Below the pieces are notes generated by a model. It was not told the origin of the DNA. It did not search any database and saw only the letters and a program-made list of their open reading frames with translations. A stretch of 64,000 nucleotides of DNA from Chlorops oryzae (lineage: Eukaryota; Arthropoda; Insecta; Diptera; Chloropidae). Positions within the stretch are counted from its first letter, which is position 1; the number at the start of each line of letters is the position of its first letter. A program made the translations under genes and the position numbers. The stretch lies in assembly GCA_020466095.1 (NCBI GenBank), contig CM035808.1, positions 6,326,633-6,390,632 of the forward strand. Reading direction: 5' to 3'. Of this stretch, positions 12,796 through 23,733 are shown in pieces.

Positions 12796-13702
12796 TTTAT
12801 ACCCGACACACTCTGTGAGGGTATATTGCGTTTGTGTGGTTGTGTGTAACACCCAGAACCAGTCGAGATAGACCATACAAAATGTATATAGAAATGATCA
12901 GTGTCCCAGATTCGATGTCTAGCATGTCTGTCGTCTGTCGTCTGTCCGTCTGTCTTCTGTCTGTTGTTGTCTCGTGTCCGTGTCGTCTGTCGTCTGTTTG
13001 TATACAGTTATCTTATCGAAGGAGTTGAGCTATCTTGACAAAATTTGGTATGCGTGCTCACGGGGACATGAGTAAAAATGATTTCGAGAATGGACCCGAT
13101 CGGAGCATTTTTAGGGGTACCTCCAGTACTAGGGTCTGTTGCGAATATCACAAAAACTGCTCTAAAATCGAAGTTTTTCAAGATATTTTGATGAAATTTT
13201 ATATTTGATCATATTTAAGGCCAGTAATATGATTTCAAAAAATTGGAAAAGTGGGCGTGGCAGAAGGTCATTTTTCGAAAAATCTCTCCTTCACTCGAAA
13301 TTCAAATGGGACTTGAACGAAATTTGGCACTTATGCTTCCTTTGTATCCATAAACATCCTTCCAAAAAACCCTTCCTTGATCGGTCCATTATTAAGGGTA
13401 CCTCCAGTACTAGGGTCTGCCGCAAAAATCTCAAAATTGCACCAAAATCGGACTTTTTCGAAATATTTTAATGAAACTTAAAATTTGAGCGTATATTTAA
13501 GCCTCCGATTATAGTTAAACAAAAATTGGAAAAGTGGGCGTGGCAAAGGGGCAGTTTTCATAAAGAAATCTATCAAAAGTCGGTATATGGGGCCCCTTAT
13601 GGCCTTAAACACCTCTTGATATTAAAAATTATTTGAATATGTGTGTCTGTGTCGGGTATTCTATTGTCAGGATCGCCTGACTATAACACCCTTACTTGTT
13701 TT
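12796..13702. mobile_element. Mini-me-like dispersed element with GTCY tract and internal duplication
   Basis: The element opens with TTATACCCGACACACTC and closes with GTCGGGTATTC followed by CTATAACACCCTTACTTGTT. These ends belong to a common class of fly repeats. A (GTCY)n-like tract lies at about 12921-13000, as described for mini-me elements of Diptera. Internally a segment of about 281 bp is duplicated: GTACCTCCAGTACTAGGGTC starts at 13117 and 13398, and AATTGGAAAAGTGGGCGTGG recurs at about 13242 and 13527. The two units are diverged, so the duplication is old. The frames here (12834-13028, 13205-13471) are repeat by-products. Confidence 0.75.
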
Positions 13703-16700
13703 CTTTAGGAATTGAACAAAATTTATGCAATCAAAGCTTTCGAATTTACTTCTGAGAAATCAACTTTTAAAATAAACGATGATTAAAACATGGTCAAAGA
13801 ATTTGATCTGGAAAACAGATTTAATTCATATTTATTTATAATTTCCAAATGGAAACAATAACAAAATAATCTCGGTTGTAGTAATAAATTTATGAAAATT
13901 ATTTACAAAATTCCCAACTTCATTAATTAAATACGTTGTTTTTGGAGAGTTTTGTAAAGAGCATTGGTTAGCCGCTGCTTGTTTGCTTGCCAACGGTACC
14001 CGACGGCAATGACCGGCCGAGCGAGCCGCCTACTCCGATGCCAATGCCCACAACAATGCTGCAATGATTTCGCCACAAAAACAGTTCAACTTGGAAACGA
14101 TAAATTTTGAAAAGCTACTTCAAGCATGACATTGCAAAAGACGTTGCAAACAAAGCTAACCGGAAACCGCAATCGATAGATATACATATATACATATATG
14201 CGCATATACCCATATATGGATATGTATGTGTATGTATATTAGTTTGTGTATATGTGAAGCGATGTGAAGCAATGTGGGAGCTACAATCAAATTTGTACTT
14301 GAGTATGCCGTAAAAGCGCATAAGTACGTACCCATGCTGCAGACTAATTTGAAGAAGCTCAATTCAGTGTTACTAAATTCCATTTCGATTGCAGCTGGCA
14401 CTGCCATTCGTAGTGGCACTGCTTCTGCCACATCCATTGCACACAGGACTCATTCAATTGCATATTCAATGCAATCAAATTCTTGCATCAACAGCAAATA
14501 AGTAGCAACAAATATCGCAACAAAAGCGCTTGCAACTTAAGTAAATTAAGAGCGGACACACACTCATACACACACACACACACACACACACCCGCATTTT
14601 CGCACACAACGCACGCACAATCATTTGGTTTTCGTTAAGGACTTTACAACGTATGATCTATGCTTGAGCAGCTCGCAACCACAATTTTGACACGGAAGAT
14701 TAAGCAGAAAACATGCTTTGAGAGTAACTGATAATGCACGTGTTTGAGACTCCGATTGAAAGTTCTCTTGCTTTGAAAGGTCCTTGATACTTTTGCGGTT
14801 GCACTGTCTCATGCTTAGAGCACAAACTTTCACTCGTACTACATACTATCCACATGGATATGTAAGTTTTATCCATTGAATGTGTTCTCTATGGTATTCA
14901 TATGTCGGTTCGATTCGATTTGATTCGAATCATATCGTTTGTGCCGTCGTCTTTCTTAGCTTCTTTTGCGAAATAACTTTTCATTAAAATCTCCTGCACT
15001 CGATAAAGATTGCACAAAGCGAAATCGAATCCGTATGCGAATCCATTGAATTTGTCACACTTCATCAATTGAAATGTTTCGCTTATGCACTAATCGTGCC
15101 TAAATTAATATAAAACAATTCATTTGACGTTGCCATTCAAATGAAAATATCTGAAAATGATAACCATCAAATGTGGCTGAACAGACGGACACACATACAT
15201 ACAACATACATACATACATGCGCATGCACGGGCTGAGCACGTTTCTAGTGGATTTTCTAGTCATGCATAAAATTGTGGTCTTCTCGAACTCAAAGTTATG
15301 CCAAAGATTTGCTCGATTGGCTTCGAAATTTTGATTTACCAAAATGCAGTTATATAATTACATGCAATTTGGATGCAGTTGGCATGATGTGTATGATAAT
15401 TTACAAAAGGTTTTTGCGATCGTTCAAGAATGTATAGAATAAAGAGAAGTTTGGATAGATTTATAAACGATGGGCTATCACTTTTAATATCAAACTGAAG
15501 TGAAGGACCTTTAGCAATTAGTGACAATGCGTTTATATATCATTGAAATATCATTTCTCTGCAATTGTTAGGGGGTCAATTTACATTGGGAAGGCACTTG
15601 GGCTATTAGGGGGACGAGAAGCCGATCTTGACTCTGAGAATTTACATTCAGCACCTAGAACTATGAATATACAATATACCTACATATTTATAGGATATTT
15701 TGTTTGTTTATGGGTATTTCTATTAAAAGACTTCTTGAGAAAAACTTATGAGATTCCTACTAATCTTTTTTATAAACTGAGCGAACTTTACCATGATTTT
15801 TTTAAAAGGGCGCATTCTTAATAACAATTTGTTATTCACAGTCCTTTTGATTTTCGAGCAGAACGAAAATTTCAAAAAAATTACATTTAAAAGAAAAAAC
15901 AGGGACCAAGAAGCTCGATTAAAAAATACACAAAATATAGAAAAATTGTTGAGTCAACAACATTTTTGGTCGATTTGAAAGGAAATATGTTTAATTACAT
16001 TTCTTTTCGTTCGTTATAATTCTCATTGGCTTTATAAAATCGGACATATAAGATATGTATTCATCTTAGAACTTTTTAAGCATCGCGAAAGTAGTCACCA
16101 TATATACTATATTGGCACTCTACAACAACTATGCTTGTTGAGTTGTAAAGATTGGCCCCCGTTGCATGCATTCATTAATGACTCAAATAAAAAACGTTAG
16201 CACTCCCCGATGAAAATTCTGAGTCCGGTCTATACAAATCTTTTCAAAATCTATGTAACATCTCAAATATGTTTGGTATAACTATGTTACATGTATAAGG
16301 TTCGTCAAATATTTTTTGTTAAAACTCATTTTTTTCGACTGAAAATATGGTTTTTATATTAATATCAAAAATCCTTTACGGTTGAAATTTTCTTTTGTTC
16401 TTCCAAACGCTAAAAAGAGCAATCATAGCTTTGAATATTACCGAAATTTTTGTTAAATAACAAAACAAAAACAGTATGCTTATAAACTACTATTGGTAGA
16501 TTGTGAGATAAAATCAGCTCGATAAAACACAAACTATGGCTCAAGTACTTTATAACAAATCATACTCAACAATGAATACTAAAAACTACTTCTTTTTTGA
16601 ATCCTCTTTGAAAAGGGCACAGCGTGCATAATCTTTCATCAAAAACCTATAAAGAGTTGTAGTTACTAAAAAGATAAACTAATTCAAAAATTTCAACGCA

Positions 16701-16958
16701 AGAATGCTTAGTTACAAAATTGATTGTGAGTCACTCATAAACATTCTAGCACACTTTATTCAGAGTTCAGAAATTGTTGGGAGTGCCACATATAGTAATA
16801 TATGGGAAGTCACGATAACGGAAGTAACAAAATCGGATGGCTTTTTTTGGGGTTATGCTCAGCATAGCGCTCTGTGGCCATTTGCTTTGATCGTTAAGTA
16901 AATTTGTTTTGACATTTTTGTCTTTTATGGGCATTTTAGAAATTTTATTTTTATTTTA
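13703..16958. other. Gene-free non-coding DNA
   Basis: No exon I can support. It includes TATACATA-type simple sequence at about 14180-14250, a CA microsatellite at 14568-14591 and ACATAC-rich sequence at about 15190-15215. Short frames (14107-14313, 15543-15821) have no motif. Confidence 0.5.
14568..14591. repeat. (CA)n microsatellite
   Basis: An uninterrupted CA dinucleotide run of about 12 units. Confidence 0.95.
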
Positions 16959-16959
16959 G

Positions 16960-17140
16960 AAATTATTTTGTCATTTCAATTACGTCCGTGGTTAGTTCAA
17001 CAATTTAAATTTAAATCCATTTTTGAAAATTATCATGTCAATTCAACCTGAAATATGGTTGATTCAAAAGGAAAATCTTTATTTTTTTCCTTTTGATTTA
17101 ACCAGTGTTCTGGTTGATTTTTTTCTCTGTGTAGCTTTAA
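16960..17140 (-). repeat. Dispersed repeat, copy A
   Basis: The reverse complement of this segment matches 48573-48775 at roughly 80% by eye. It starts with CACAGAGAAAAAAATCAACC and shares CCTTTTGAATCAACCATATT, AAATTTAAATTGTTGAAC and AACCACGGAC. It contains a local inverted repeat (GGTTGATTCAAAAGGAAAA against TTTTTTCCTTTTGATTTAACC, imperfect). The CACAGAGAAAAA terminus suggests a MITE, but I could not define both ends. Confidence 0.7.
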
Positions 17141-17239
17141 TTAAAATCAATTGAAAGATATTTTAATGCATACTTTTAGATGTCGATTTCAAACATTTTG
17201 TGTTTCCCTACTGCCCAGCTAGCAGCTTGGAAGACTGTT

Positions 17240-17960
17240 TTATGAGAAGATTTATATACGAGTCTTTTTCGAGCCCCCTTGATGATTAAAAAGTGATTGA
17301 TCTAATTCACAATTAAAAAAAGACTCGAAAAGGTCTCTTAGACATGTTTCAAAAGCTATTTGTATTGAAAGTACAAAAACAAAATAAAGATCAATCGCCA
17401 ATTAATCACGCAGGAGATCGGGATATGATCGTTCAACCTGTTGCTATTTTTTATTTCACTCAATATAGGACTCAAAATTGATTTTAATGGAATTTGATTT
17501 TAAAGCTATTAACGAAAAAAATCCCTGACGTTCGAATTGGTAAGCACGGAGTTGACAGATGAGAACAGGACTAGAAAACGAGAGCCCCGAGGTTCAAATC
17601 CCACGGAAAGGGAAAGCAAATGATTATAAAAATATCTTGAAAAAGACTCGAAAACGATCGAAAACGAGTCAAAAAATACCATAAAATTATCAAAAATATG
17701 AGTACCAAAAGACTCGAAAAAATATCAGATATGAGTCGTAGGAGACTTGAAAATGATAACAATTATGACTCGAAAACGACTCGCCAGTGATATCAAACAT
17801 GACTCTCCAAGAAGAATTGCGGTTAGGGTTCCATATTCTGCCGACAAAAGAATTATTTCTGAGCAGAAAATTAGTGCATATTTAGATTATTTAATCAGAA
17901 AAGCGACTCGTAAAAGACTCGCTTTCGATAAAAATATTCCAAAAATGTTAGCTGTTATTT
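17240..17960. repeat. Cluster of degenerate GACTCGAAAA motifs
   Basis: AGACTCGAAAA or close variants occur repeatedly (about 17325, 17645, 17660, 17710, 17750, 17766, 17905), with the reverse form GAGTCTTTTTCGAG at about 17262. The spacing is irregular, so this is not a clean tandem array. The same stretch contains a tRNA-like B box. No gene is supported; the 81-codon frame at 17747-17992 overlaps the motif cluster. Confidence 0.6.
17535..17607 (+). repeat. tRNA-like (SINE-type) relic
   Basis: A good Pol III B box, GAGGTTCAAATCCCAC, lies at about 17588-17603. A weak A-box-like TTGGTAAGCACGGAG lies about 50 bp upstream. No stable cloverleaf is possible, so this is not a functional tRNA gene. 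Confidence 0.4.
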
Positions 17961-17999
17961 TTCAACGATATTTCAAGGATACTGCGCAATAGGAATTTA

Positions 18000-20900
18000 A
18001 AATTCGGTTTCTTCAGTGTTTTTAGGTATTACCACAGTCGGCTGCACCCTTTGGGAATTCCTTAAACCTGCTGTTACTTAAGAAAGTTACACTAAATGCT
18101 TTAGGGACTATTTTGCCCGCGATGTATTTTTCATACAAAGCTAAATATTTAACTTTTTTCAGTTTTATTCCTTTTTTGTCGGGCTTAAGGTCATTCATTT
18201 CACCTTTCGCATTGGAAGAATGAAGAAGATATCATCCTAAAACATTTTTGACAATTCGGGGTATATTTGAAGACTACTAAGAACTCCTGCAGGGTAGTTC
18301 TGTGACTATTTTTATACCAATTTTGTAAAGAAAATTTCTGCCTGAACATGTGCAACAATTTCTTTTACATGCTTGCCTAAATCATCTATTGACTTTTCCA
18401 GTCCACAGATAGGCTGAATGCTGAAGGAATACTTTTATTTTATAGACCAATCAATTTAATTACGAAATATCGAACGAAAAGCTGAATTGTTTTTTTCATT
18501 TTTGTTGTGCGAAACCTCAGACCACGGTTATCGATGATAAAAAAAACAAGACTTCCATGTGCGAAGATAGCAATTTCCTCAGATTCGACTTAAGCATTTC
18601 GAATATTTCCACCGTGCAGTGGTCTTCACACTAAGCCCCAAAGCATTAAACACACCAGCTGCAGCAAAGCACATTCACCCTAGCCACGACTCTCAGCCAT
18701 ATTAGTGCTTAACACTCGAGTTAAGCTTGGCAAACATTCGGAACAGCACGTTCGATGCCACATGCAACGGTTCGTTCTTTCGTTCGTTCGCCTTCATCTC
18801 GCGATGAATCATTCCGATACGCGAAGACGCTTGATACCGGCGACCGCTCCGGCTGCATGGCCATCTCAAGTGTCGTCGCATTTTGCAATTAAACTTTTTA
18901 CGAGCACATGCCGGACAATGGAATCTCACATCCGCAACAACAGACACGCACACACACACACACACACAAGAATACCCGCCATTCAGTCTAAAATAATTGA
19001 ACGTAGTATTATGGGGCGTGAGTTCCATGAATTTCGTTCGATTTTACTCAAAAATTCTTTTCTTGTTTTTAGTAAAAATTCCGCTCGTAGCTCTGTCAAC
19101 AAATTAAGCCACACACTTAAATAGCATTTTGCTTTTCGTTTGTTTTCCCATTTTCACAATGGCTTCGGTTTCCCATCTTATACTTTCTTTCCTTCGCACT
19201 CTCGCTCCTTACATTCTTATAATTCTTTTACAGATGCGATGCGGTTTACATCAGTGGAGTTTTAGATACGACGGAAAATAGAAATTTTAAGGACGAAGCA
19301 ATCGATTGCTGGCAAAAATTGTTATTTTAAGTGAAAGTTGAAATGGGATAATTCTTGGAAACTATATCCGAAGAGCACACTTTTAAGAAAAATGTGGTTC
19401 AAATTTTACTCGCTCTCTCTCTCAACTATTAGTCAAAGTTTTGTGAAAGCGTAAAACTTTAAGTAAGATCCTTAAATTGCTTCCTCAAGAAATTCTTTTC
19501 TTGGCAAACTTTCAAGCCACTAAGTTCCATATTAAGTCCATTAAAAGTCTCATAGACTGATGTTTCGAATTCAAAAAATCGTGAGAGCTATTTTCGACTC
19601 GAAAGGATTAAACTTAAAATCCAATAATCGTCTTAACATACACATGAGATGGGGGCGAAAAAACATGCTTGATTTTCACGCAAAATTCCTTTAAATCATC
19701 AAATACCAAGTCCCTTTTAAAGTAGCAAAATTGAGACAAATGCTTCGTTACACGAAAGAAGTATGGCCGCCCGTCCTTGCTTTTTAAACATTTCCAGGAT
19801 AATACTTTGAACAAGTATACATTTGTCAGTCGTTTTAATGCATTAAATTCGCCGTTAAAAACCGTTTAGGATTAGTTTAATGTGATAAGCGGATAACGTT
19901 GGCAGAATACGCAAACAATATGTTAAGTGCACCATAACGAAAAGCCAAAGGAAAAGGCACTGACTCCTGCCATCGAATTTGAAGAGTCGAACAAAAAAAG
20001 GAGCAAGAAGCAAAGACCAAGTCTAAGATGAACAACGAAAAAAACTATTATAAAATAAAAAAAAAAACATATAAAAAAAAGAAATAGACATGGGCCGAAA
20101 AAACATGACAAGTTTTTGCGAACATTCTTGAGTCATGAGCAAAAAACCCAACAAAAAAAAAAAAATCCAAAAATCCATCTCAAGCGTCTGATGCGTCGCA
20201 CAGCCTGTCTGTTTTGGCATTTGGGCAGGCTTATTTTATAATCACTTTTAAAGCGATGCCGTTAGGCTCAGCAGACATAAGCCATGCGTATGCTGTGTTC
20301 AGAGTAAAACGGAATTATAAATTCTTTGCAGCAAAAGTGAAGAAAACTTCCTCACAAAAAAAAAAAAAAAAGCAAATTGTTGAGACGTAATCAAACAAAC
20401 AAAAAAAAAACTAAATAAAAAGAGAGAATACCAAAAACAATATTTAAACACTTGCGCAAATGTTTGAGCATCATCATTAGTCGAGCTTTAAAATATGAGA
20501 AGCTTATCACGAAAGCTTGCAAAATATTCGTGCAATTCTTTTCATCAATTCCACGAATGAATTTAGCATCAAAAAATATGAACAAAAATATATCAAACTC
20601 TTAACTGAACAAGTATTCCATTGATTTAAAGGTCCTGAAAATGAACTTTCTTCACTTAAGAAAACCCTGTGGAGATATCTTATTATCCTTGGACTGAAGA
20701 TATTTTTTCTTGTATTACTTTTTATCTTCAAAGTGCTCAGAATTCCTTTTGAGAGCTCCACGCTGCGACCATTTCTATCTGAGGGTGTCTTTCGACCTCT
20801 TTACCTTTTGCTTAAATGGAGGTGAAACTCTCCTAGGGCCTGAAGAGTTACTGGCCTCCTTTGAAAGAGTTGGTATATGACCAAGGTAAGACGTGCATAT

Positions 20901-21163
20901 GAAAAACACTCCCAGATGTCACACCCGTAACCAACTTTTTATGGCTATTCTGAGTAGATTTCCTGGTCTTTCAGTGCCTAAGCGATTTCAAAATATTAGC
21001 GTCCTTGAAAATCGCATCCTTTTTCAAATCAAAATTTCAATTTTTCCATTTTAACAGTTAAGATATGTGGCGAAATTTTTTGTGGAATTCACCAAGCGAG
21101 AATTGAAGGTGCTTCATCTAAGGGAGATCACTTCTATGAATCTAAGCATTTCGGGCATAAATT
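18000..21163. other. Gene-free non-coding DNA
   Basis: No supported gene. It contains a CA microsatellite at 18949-18968 and A-rich runs near 20045-20060, 20150-20165 and 20355-20410. The 139-codon frame at 18705-19124 spans the CA tract (a His-Thr repeat in translation) and shows no domain. Confidence 0.5.
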
Positions 21164-21762
21164 ACACTGTGCGACATATTAGAGGTCATGTTTTGTAAAC
21201 AAAAATTTTACGACTGTTTTTGAAAGTGCTTGGTAAGTATAACAACGCCTCTTACTCAGTTTTGTCAAGTCACCTGTACTCTTTTTAAAAATAGACTTCA
21301 AAAAGTGGAGCCGAGAATTAAATTACTCACTTACTTATGGCTATATCTCGTAATCAGTTCAATATATTAATCTCGTATGTATCACAATTTATAGATCTGA
21401 ACTCAATTTAAATAGTTTAAGTACAAACCGACCCGAAAAAACTCTATATAGTAGGTGTAAATTTCAAAAATTCCTAAAATTTGAAGTGTTTTTATCATAT
21501 TTTATTTTGTATGGCCTATAGCTCCCAAGGCAATAAACATTTCATCAAAATTTTTTGATTCAAATATAGAAAGATTATAACTTAACAACTTTTTCATATA
21601 TATGAGCTGCATTCGAGCACTACTTGATACAGTTTTTCCGCTGCAAAGTGGAACTATTTTCACCAAAAATCGGAAGAAAAAACGCAAAATCAGCCTTTGG
21701 GTATGCACGAAATTTTTCAACCCAACGCAAATGGTTCAGAACCGTGAAAAGAATTTCTAATC

Positions 21763-21862
21763 AATGTTGCACTGTTATTTTCTGGATAATCTGCGAAGGA
21801 AAAAACTCCCTAAATCTCTTTTTGCCTTGGCAGATTATCCAGAAAAGAAAATAGTGCAACAC
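21763..21862. repeat. Hairpin inside the left part of the composite element
   Basis: GTTGCACTGTTATTTTCTGG-ATAATCTGC (21763-21792) faces GCAGATTATCCAGAAAAG-AAAATAGTGCAAC (21831-21862). This forms an imperfect stem of about 29 bp with a short loop. It has no partner in the right half of the composite element, so it may be a separate small insertion. Confidence 0.75.
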
Positions 21863-21907
21863 TGATTACATATTACACTGTGATAGTTTTTTGAAAAAAT
21901 TTTAAAA

Positions 21908-22505
21908 GACAAGGCCAAATTCAACGGTTTCCCCCTATTTCGGGCACGGGGAATCGAACTGCATCATTAGTTTTTTGAGTTATCGGTAAGCCTTATACGA
22001 TTTTTTTTTTTAAAGTTTTTTTGCCCACTTTTTGGCCCATATCTATGTTTGAGTTGAAGTTGGTATTCTTAACTGGTATCAAAATGTAGTCTACGATACG
22101 CCAAGTAATTTTTCCCAAAACACTGTTATGATAAAATGGAGCGTTAGGGAGCTATACGCGTTTAAAAGTGCAAAAAATTCAAATTTTTTGCGAGATGTTT
22201 TCTTGCATACTTTTAGGATGTGCCTTGAGCATATATTCATGCCTTTAAATTTCAACACATTTAATAACATACTTTTAGGAGGAAACAAAATATTTAAAAT
22301 ATATTTTTCAACTCCTCATTTCCTTATTCTTCGCTTATTCTACTGGAGCGAAAACGAAAGCTAAGAAAATTATAAAAGTTAATTTTAAAAAAAGCAAATG
22401 TTTTGTCTAGGATTGAACCCAGGTCTCTGGGGTGATAGCCCGACACTCTACCAACACACTACACACCCCATTTATGTCAAGAGTTACATAGCTCGTGTTT
22501 GTTTT
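21908..22505 (+). repeat. Left inverted arm (about 600 bp)
   Basis: It matches the reverse complement of 23046-23647 almost base for base, from GACAAGGCCAAATTCAACGG to GCTCGTGTTTGTT. Differences are a few single bases and homopolymer lengths. It includes a minus-strand tRNA-like sequence at 22401-22470. Confidence 0.92.
22401..22470 (-). repeat. tRNA-like sequence in left arm
   Basis: Read on the minus strand it begins GGGGTGTGTAGTG, has an A-box-like TTGGTAGAGTGTCGG, a GGG/CCC anticodon-type stem around CTATCAC, and the B box GGGTTCAATCC. The acceptor ends do not pair, so it is tRNA-derived rather than a tRNA gene. Confidence 0.6.
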
Positions 22506-22922
22506 GCAAAAATATCAAGTCAAACATAAATCTAATTGCTTGCGATTTTACTGGGAACAGGAGAACGATCTTGACATATGCAAGCGTGAGGCTAGCAGCA
22601 ACAAGTGTTTGAATCATTGGTCAATAGCTTCACCGACACAAGAAGAGTAGGAGAAGGATGCTTTTTGAAACATTACTCCTAAATTCATAATTCATTTGAC
22701 TAAATTAAGATAAGAGCCAGTTGAAGAGTTTTGGTTCTTTCACCAAACTAAAAGCGCACTATGCAAGCAAAAGTAATTGAAGTTTTTCGTGATTTTAGGG
22801 ATTCGGATTTTCACTTACCATCATCATGCTCGAAATAGGCCTTCCCGGCCATGTCTATTTGCGACTTGCAAAAACACGAACAAAAAAAAAACAGAATCCT
22901 TTACAACCATATCGTTCTGGTT

Positions 22923-22983
22923 GATTGGGCTTGAACCTGCAGTGTTAAGGTCGCGTGTTAAGGTTGCACTATGCTACATCAAA
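22923..22983 (-). repeat. Second tRNA-like relic in the spacer
   Basis: On the minus strand, GATGTAGCATAGTGC (an A-box-like start) is followed about 40 bases later by GCAGGTTCAAGCCCAATC, a good B box. The middle is degenerate. It differs from the tRNA-like sequence in the arms. Confidence 0.45.
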
Positions 22984-23045
22984 CCTCTACTGCTCCGTAA
23001 TTTTTAATGAACCGCTTCATTTATTTAATTTTTAAAAGCTTGGCA

Positions 23046-23647
23046 GAACAAACACGAGCTATGTAACTCTTGACATAAATGGGGTGTGTAGTGTGTTGGT
23101 AGAGTGTCGGGCTATCACCCCAGAGACCTGGGTTCAATCCTAGACAAAACATTTGCTTTTTTTTAAAATTAACTTTTATAATTTTCTTAGCTTTCGTTTT
23201 CGCTCCAGTAGAATAAGCGAAGAATAAGGAAATGAGGAGTTGAAAAATATATTTTTAAATATTTTGTTTCCTCCTAAAAGTATGTTATTAAATGTGTTGA
23301 AATTTAAAGGCATGAATATATGCTCAAGGCACATCCTAAAAGTATGCAAGAAAACATCTCGCAAAAAATTTTGAATTTTTTGCACTTTTAAACGCGTATA
23401 GCTCCCTAACGCTCCATTTTATCATAACAGTGTTTTGGGAAAAATTACTTGGCGTATCGTAGACTACATTTTGATACCAGTTAAGAATACCCAACTTCAA
23501 CTCAAACATAGATATGGGCCAAAAAGTGGCCAAAAAAACTTTAAAAAAAAAAATCGTATGAAGGCTTACCGATAACTCAAAAAACTAATGATGCAGTTCG
23601 ATTCCCCGTGCCCGAAATAGGGGGAAACCGTTGAATTTGGCCTTGTC
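23046..23647 (-). repeat. Right inverted arm (about 600 bp)
   Basis: Inverted counterpart of 21908-22505. With the left arm it would form a stem of about 600 bp with a 540-nt loop if single-stranded or transcribed through. Confidence 0.92.
23081..23150 (+). repeat. tRNA-like sequence in right arm
   Basis: Same tRNA-like sequence as at 22401-22470, in the opposite orientation. The B box GGTTCAATCC is at 23131-23140 and the A-box-like TTGGTAGAGTG at about 23096. An ATC triplet occupies the anticodon position. Confidence 0.6.
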
Positions 23648-23733
23648 TTTTTTTTCGACTACCACAGTGTTATTCACCGAGCACTTTCAAAAACAGTCGT
23701 TAAATTTTTGTTTACAAAATCGTGTCGCACTGT

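Larger units (their letters stand above)
21164..23733. mobile_element. Large composite palindromic (foldback) element
   Basis: The outer ends are inverted copies. CACTGTGCGACA followed by TTTTGTAAACAAAAATTTTACGACTGTTTTTGAAAGTGC-like sequence is at 21165-21235; its reverse complement is at 23677-23732. Nested inside are much longer, nearly identical inverted arms (21908-22505 and 23046-23647) around a 540-nt spacer. No open frame for a transposase was found, so the element is non-autonomous. Host target duplication is not clear (ATAAATTA on the left against TTAGTAGC on the right). Diverged sequence related to 21180-21450 recurs around 59490-60800. Confidence 0.7.

Noticed and set aside
18705..19124. 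139-codon plus-strand ORF
   Set aside because: It spans a CA microsatellite (His-Thr repeat), has no recognisable domain, and is overlapped by an equally long antisense frame.
22401..23150. Functional tRNA genes
   Set aside because: A and B boxes are present but acceptor stems do not pair and arms are degenerate; these are tRNA-derived repeats. The same holds for 17535, 30293 and 51430.
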